In this document: positions 39,436 to 41,318 of the stretch, in pieces
How positions within the stretch are numbered: the stretch's first letter is position 1
Layout of the letters: every line of letters starts with the position of its first letter
From: JAISGQ01 sp045536305
Lineage (GTDB): Bacteria; Bacillota; Clostridia; Oscillospirales; Acutalibacteraceae
DNA length: 41,318 nucleotides
Reading direction: 5' to 3'
NCBI GenBank assembly: GCA_045536305.1
Contig: JAZSNH010000010.1
Location: 1 to 41,318, forward strand
Translations under genes and position numbers: made by a program
The notes under the pieces: generated by a model
Told to the model about the DNA's origin: nothing
Database searches by the model: none
Seen by the model: only the letters and a program-made list of their open reading frames with translations

Positions 39436-41318
39436 TTATGTTTGTTTCGGCAGCCATTCCCATAGCCGCAGGTCTTCCTGGCCAAGGGACCACATGCACA
39501 TTCCTCGGAGCTTCCACCGATAGGCTGCTTCATTTGCCCAGTAAATGAGCGAGTCGACATCCTGGTAATAAAGAATTGAAAAGCCATCCGCATCACCGAG
39601 GAATAGCCTCGAAATCCAGATATTTATATCCACCGGAATGACCGTAGCCTGATAATCATTCCCACAGGAAAGAGATAACATGTCCCCTGAATGGAAGAAG
39701 TCATAGTCCATCGAGATATCCTCGCTCCTGGTCGACGTTTCCTCCACATCGGCAGTCAGTGTAAATACCTGAAACTCATTGTCCCAGGCCGCGTTACTTC
39801 TGCTAATCCTGCCATAGGATTTCGTTGTCCCATCAGGCATGATCACATCAAAACGCTCATACGGCTCATAGGTCCAGGCATCACCCAGGCGCATCAGTTC
39901 ACATACCGTCCTGTTATCGGAGCGATATCCGGCATAGCCTCCGGAAAACCCACTGATCGTAGCTGTGAATCGTAGTGTATAGGATGAGCCGGAATATACT
40001 CGGACCCTGTTACCGCGAATACGCATCTCCACAGTATACATGGAAGGGTTATCACGAAGATCTGCATTTGCTGTTCTTTTGATTTCCTGACTGTAGCTGC
40101 CAAGCAGCGTGGCCCCGTTATAAAGCTCCACTGCCTGACTGTCATAGTTCAAGCAACAGTATAGGTTCCCGCAGAACACACCGGCTCTACCGCTGCCGTT
40201 AGCAGGGAACGCCAGCCTTGCTCGAAGATGAATATCTGAAAAACCGTCATAGCGCCAAGCGAGCTGGCCCTTACCATCAAGCTGTGAGTAAACACGCTCC
40301 ATCGAGTATTCTTCTGAGCGCCATACTTCAAAGGCCCCGGAAAGGATCGTCCAGTAATTTGTCTCCAGAACACCGTAGTCTCTGAAATCCTCATACCATA
40401 CAAGCGCTGAGTCCGGTTTTCTCCTGAGCATTTCAAGCGTCAGTCGGAAGCCTCTATCCGGCCCGACCATATTGCCATCCACGTCCTTAAACTGCCGTGG
40501 TGAGAATGTATATGCTGCTTTTCCGGCAGACGGCGCTTCGGAAAAAGACGAGCACACCCTGAAACCATAGAACTGAACACCCTTCACATCGACAGAAATC
40601 TTTATGGTATGTGTTCCTGCCGAGAGCGATACTCTACTTGCGAGTGTCGTCCAGAATGTCGACCTCCAATACGGCCACCACAGACGACTCTCAGTGTAAT
40701 GCCGCGTTGATCCATCCAGTGCTACGTATATTCCATTCTTATCCCAGAATGGAAAGCAAAGCCGCACTGCCACATCATAGGTCCCTGCTGAACTGACAGT
40801 GAAGTTATATGTGATTGTCCCCTCATCTCCAAGAGTCGCGACGTCATTTTCAACCGATATAATGCCAGAGGCGCTTGAGTAGTTACCGCCATCATGATCG
40901 ACGATGATGTTTTCAAACTCGGTTTTCTGCTGCTTACTATAGGCTGTTAGGTAATGCCTGCCGTTATAGGTTCCGGTCATTTGCGGGTATTCGAAGCTAT
41001 CGGCATCCCGGCCCTCCATGTAGTCATAAACATGTGGAAGCGCCCAGGGCACCTTATTGTTATCATCCCAATACCCGACGAACGGAATAAAAGGCTGAGG
41101 CGGCTGATCGTCAGTGAAGTTATACACTCCTTTGAGCCAGTTCTGCGCAGCATAGTAGGTCTGCGACGTGCCGCGATATGTTACTCCCATCTCTTCGAGG
41201 GATGCATGAATACGCCAGTTCCAGCCATAAGCCGGCATACCAAGGAACACCTTCTCTGTATCCATCACCTGGGAAGCATAATCGTAGATCCCCTCAAGCC
41301 AGGAACGCGGAGATACCG
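39436..41318 (-). CDS. Phage tail/receptor-binding protein with GH18 parts (partial)
   Basis: At least 627 residues, open to the window edge. The visible start carries a GH18 beta-strand motif KVFLGMPAYGWNW and the very end shows the last GH18 strand CMWSLGQEDLRLWEWL. Between lie about 480 other residues: a CBM6/35-like beta-sandwich (about 150-240; VAVRLCFPFWDKNGIYVALDG) and a concanavalin-like part (about 290-410; VWYEDF, AGVFCGNLYCCLNY). So carbohydrate-binding modules seem inserted in the GH18 barrel. The catalytic DxxDxDxE motif must lie outside the window. Likely recognises or trims host glycans. Confidence 0.75.
   Translation of the reverse strand, partial: VSPRSWLEGIYDYASQVMDTEKVFLGMPAYGWNWRIHASLEEMGVTYRGTSQTYYAAQNWLKGVYNFTDDQPPQPFIPFVGYWDDNNKVPWALPHVYDYMEGRDADSFEYPQMTGTYNGRHYLTAYSKQQKTEFENIIVDHDGGNYSSASGIISVENDVATLGDEGTITYNFTVSSAGTYDVAVRLCFPFWDKNGIYVALDGSTRHYTESRLWWPYWRSTFWTTLASRVSLSAGTHTIKISVDVKGVQFYGFRVCSSFSEAPSAGKAAYTFSPRQFKDVDGNMVGPDRGFRLTLEMLRRKPDSALVWYEDFRDYGVLETNYWTILSGAFEVWRSEEYSMERVYSQLDGKGQLAWRYDGFSDIHLRARLAFPANGSGRAGVFCGNLYCCLNYDSQAVELYNGATLLGSYSQEIKRTANADLRDNPSMYTVEMRIRGNRVRVYSGSSYTLRFTATISGFSGGYAGYRSDNRTVCELMRLGDAWTYEPYERFDVIMPDGTTKSYGRISRSNAAWDNEFQVFTLTADVEETSTRSEDISMDYDFFHSGDMLSLSCGNDYQATVIPVDINIWISRLFLGDADGFSILYYQDVDSLIYWANEAAYRWKLRGMCMWSLGQEDLRLWEWLPKQT

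Larger units (their letters stand above)
29017..41318 (-). mobile_element. Prophage or phage-derived element (partial, continues right)
   Basis: Consecutive leftward genes for tail, lysis, replication and site-specific recombination, with translational overlaps between many. No capsid, terminase or portal genes are in the window; they could lie to the right. The left end is not fixed: the recombinase gene is at the edge, but the seven-gene operon to 23.9 kb may be carried by the same element. Attachment sites cannot be identified. Confidence 0.8.

Noticed and set aside
1..41318. tRNA or rRNA genes.
   Set aside because: None recognised by eye on either strand, though a covariance search would be the proper test.

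Overview
The window reads as a chromosomal contig from a spore-forming, anaerobic, gut-type Firmicute. It is most like the Clostridia (Oscillospirales/Ruminococcaceae style), but this is inference from gene content, Gram-positive ribosome binding sites and promoters, and no rRNA is present to confirm it. Supporting genes are recA-recX with a LexA-type box, a GerQ-like/CwlJ-like spore pair, a SpoIIQ-like M23 protein, rubrerythrin, a CDP-glycerol glycerophosphotransferase relative and a YitT-family protein.

Left part (1-23.7 kb) is host chromosome. At the left edge is what looks like the control region of an IS200/IS605-type element whose transposase would start just outside the window. Then come leftward operons: recA-recX-SnoaL-VOC-DUF3795 (3.3 to 0.27 kb) and lipoprotein-response regulator-histidine kinase-YqhQ/DUF1385-prmC (9.2 to 3.4 kb). 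A 490-base gene-free gap (9160-9647) holds a promoter for the lipoprotein operon, a probable stand-alone structured small RNA with its own promoter and terminator, and the promoter of an unknown membrane protein. From 9.6 to 21 kb are a small acidic DxDGDG-repeat protein, the GerQ-like/CwlJ-like pair divergent from rubrerythrin, the SpoIIQ-like protein, a Usp-like protein, a TagF-like enzyme, a YitT protein, a DUF362 ferredoxin and a metallophosphoesterase. From 21 to 23.7 kb are a TIM-barrel isomerase, two GNATs and a methyltransferase.

Middle part (23.9-28.9 kb) is a compact seven-gene leftward operon: small XRE regulator, Mrr-type nuclease with an N-terminal PUA/EVE-like region, a protein with a possible OGG/HhH-like fold, a zinc-ribbon protein, an HNH nuclease, a MutT-type Nudix hydrolase and an EamA transporter with a histidine-rich tail. 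Genes overlap or abut by a few bases, except for a 15-base gap before the HNH gene, and a 17-base palindrome sits at the promoter. It looks like a mobile defence or cargo island, possibly one that acts on modified or damaged bases. That reading is inference.

Right part (29.0-41.3 kb, running off the right edge) is a prophage or phage-derived element, all leftward: GH18-type tail protein (partial), holin, three-domain endolysin, a replication block (two small proteins, DUF2800, DUF2815, a 54-aa membrane protein, family A DNA polymerase), a SHOCT-like protein, and three serine-recombinase genes of which the middle one lacks a catalytic domain. Three 5' leaders in this block (before the 72-aa gene, the polymerase and the SHOCT gene) share a core GGnCTACCT inside a helix that involves or touches the Shine-Dalgarno sequence. 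This suggests a repeated structured RNA element that controls translation of early phage genes.
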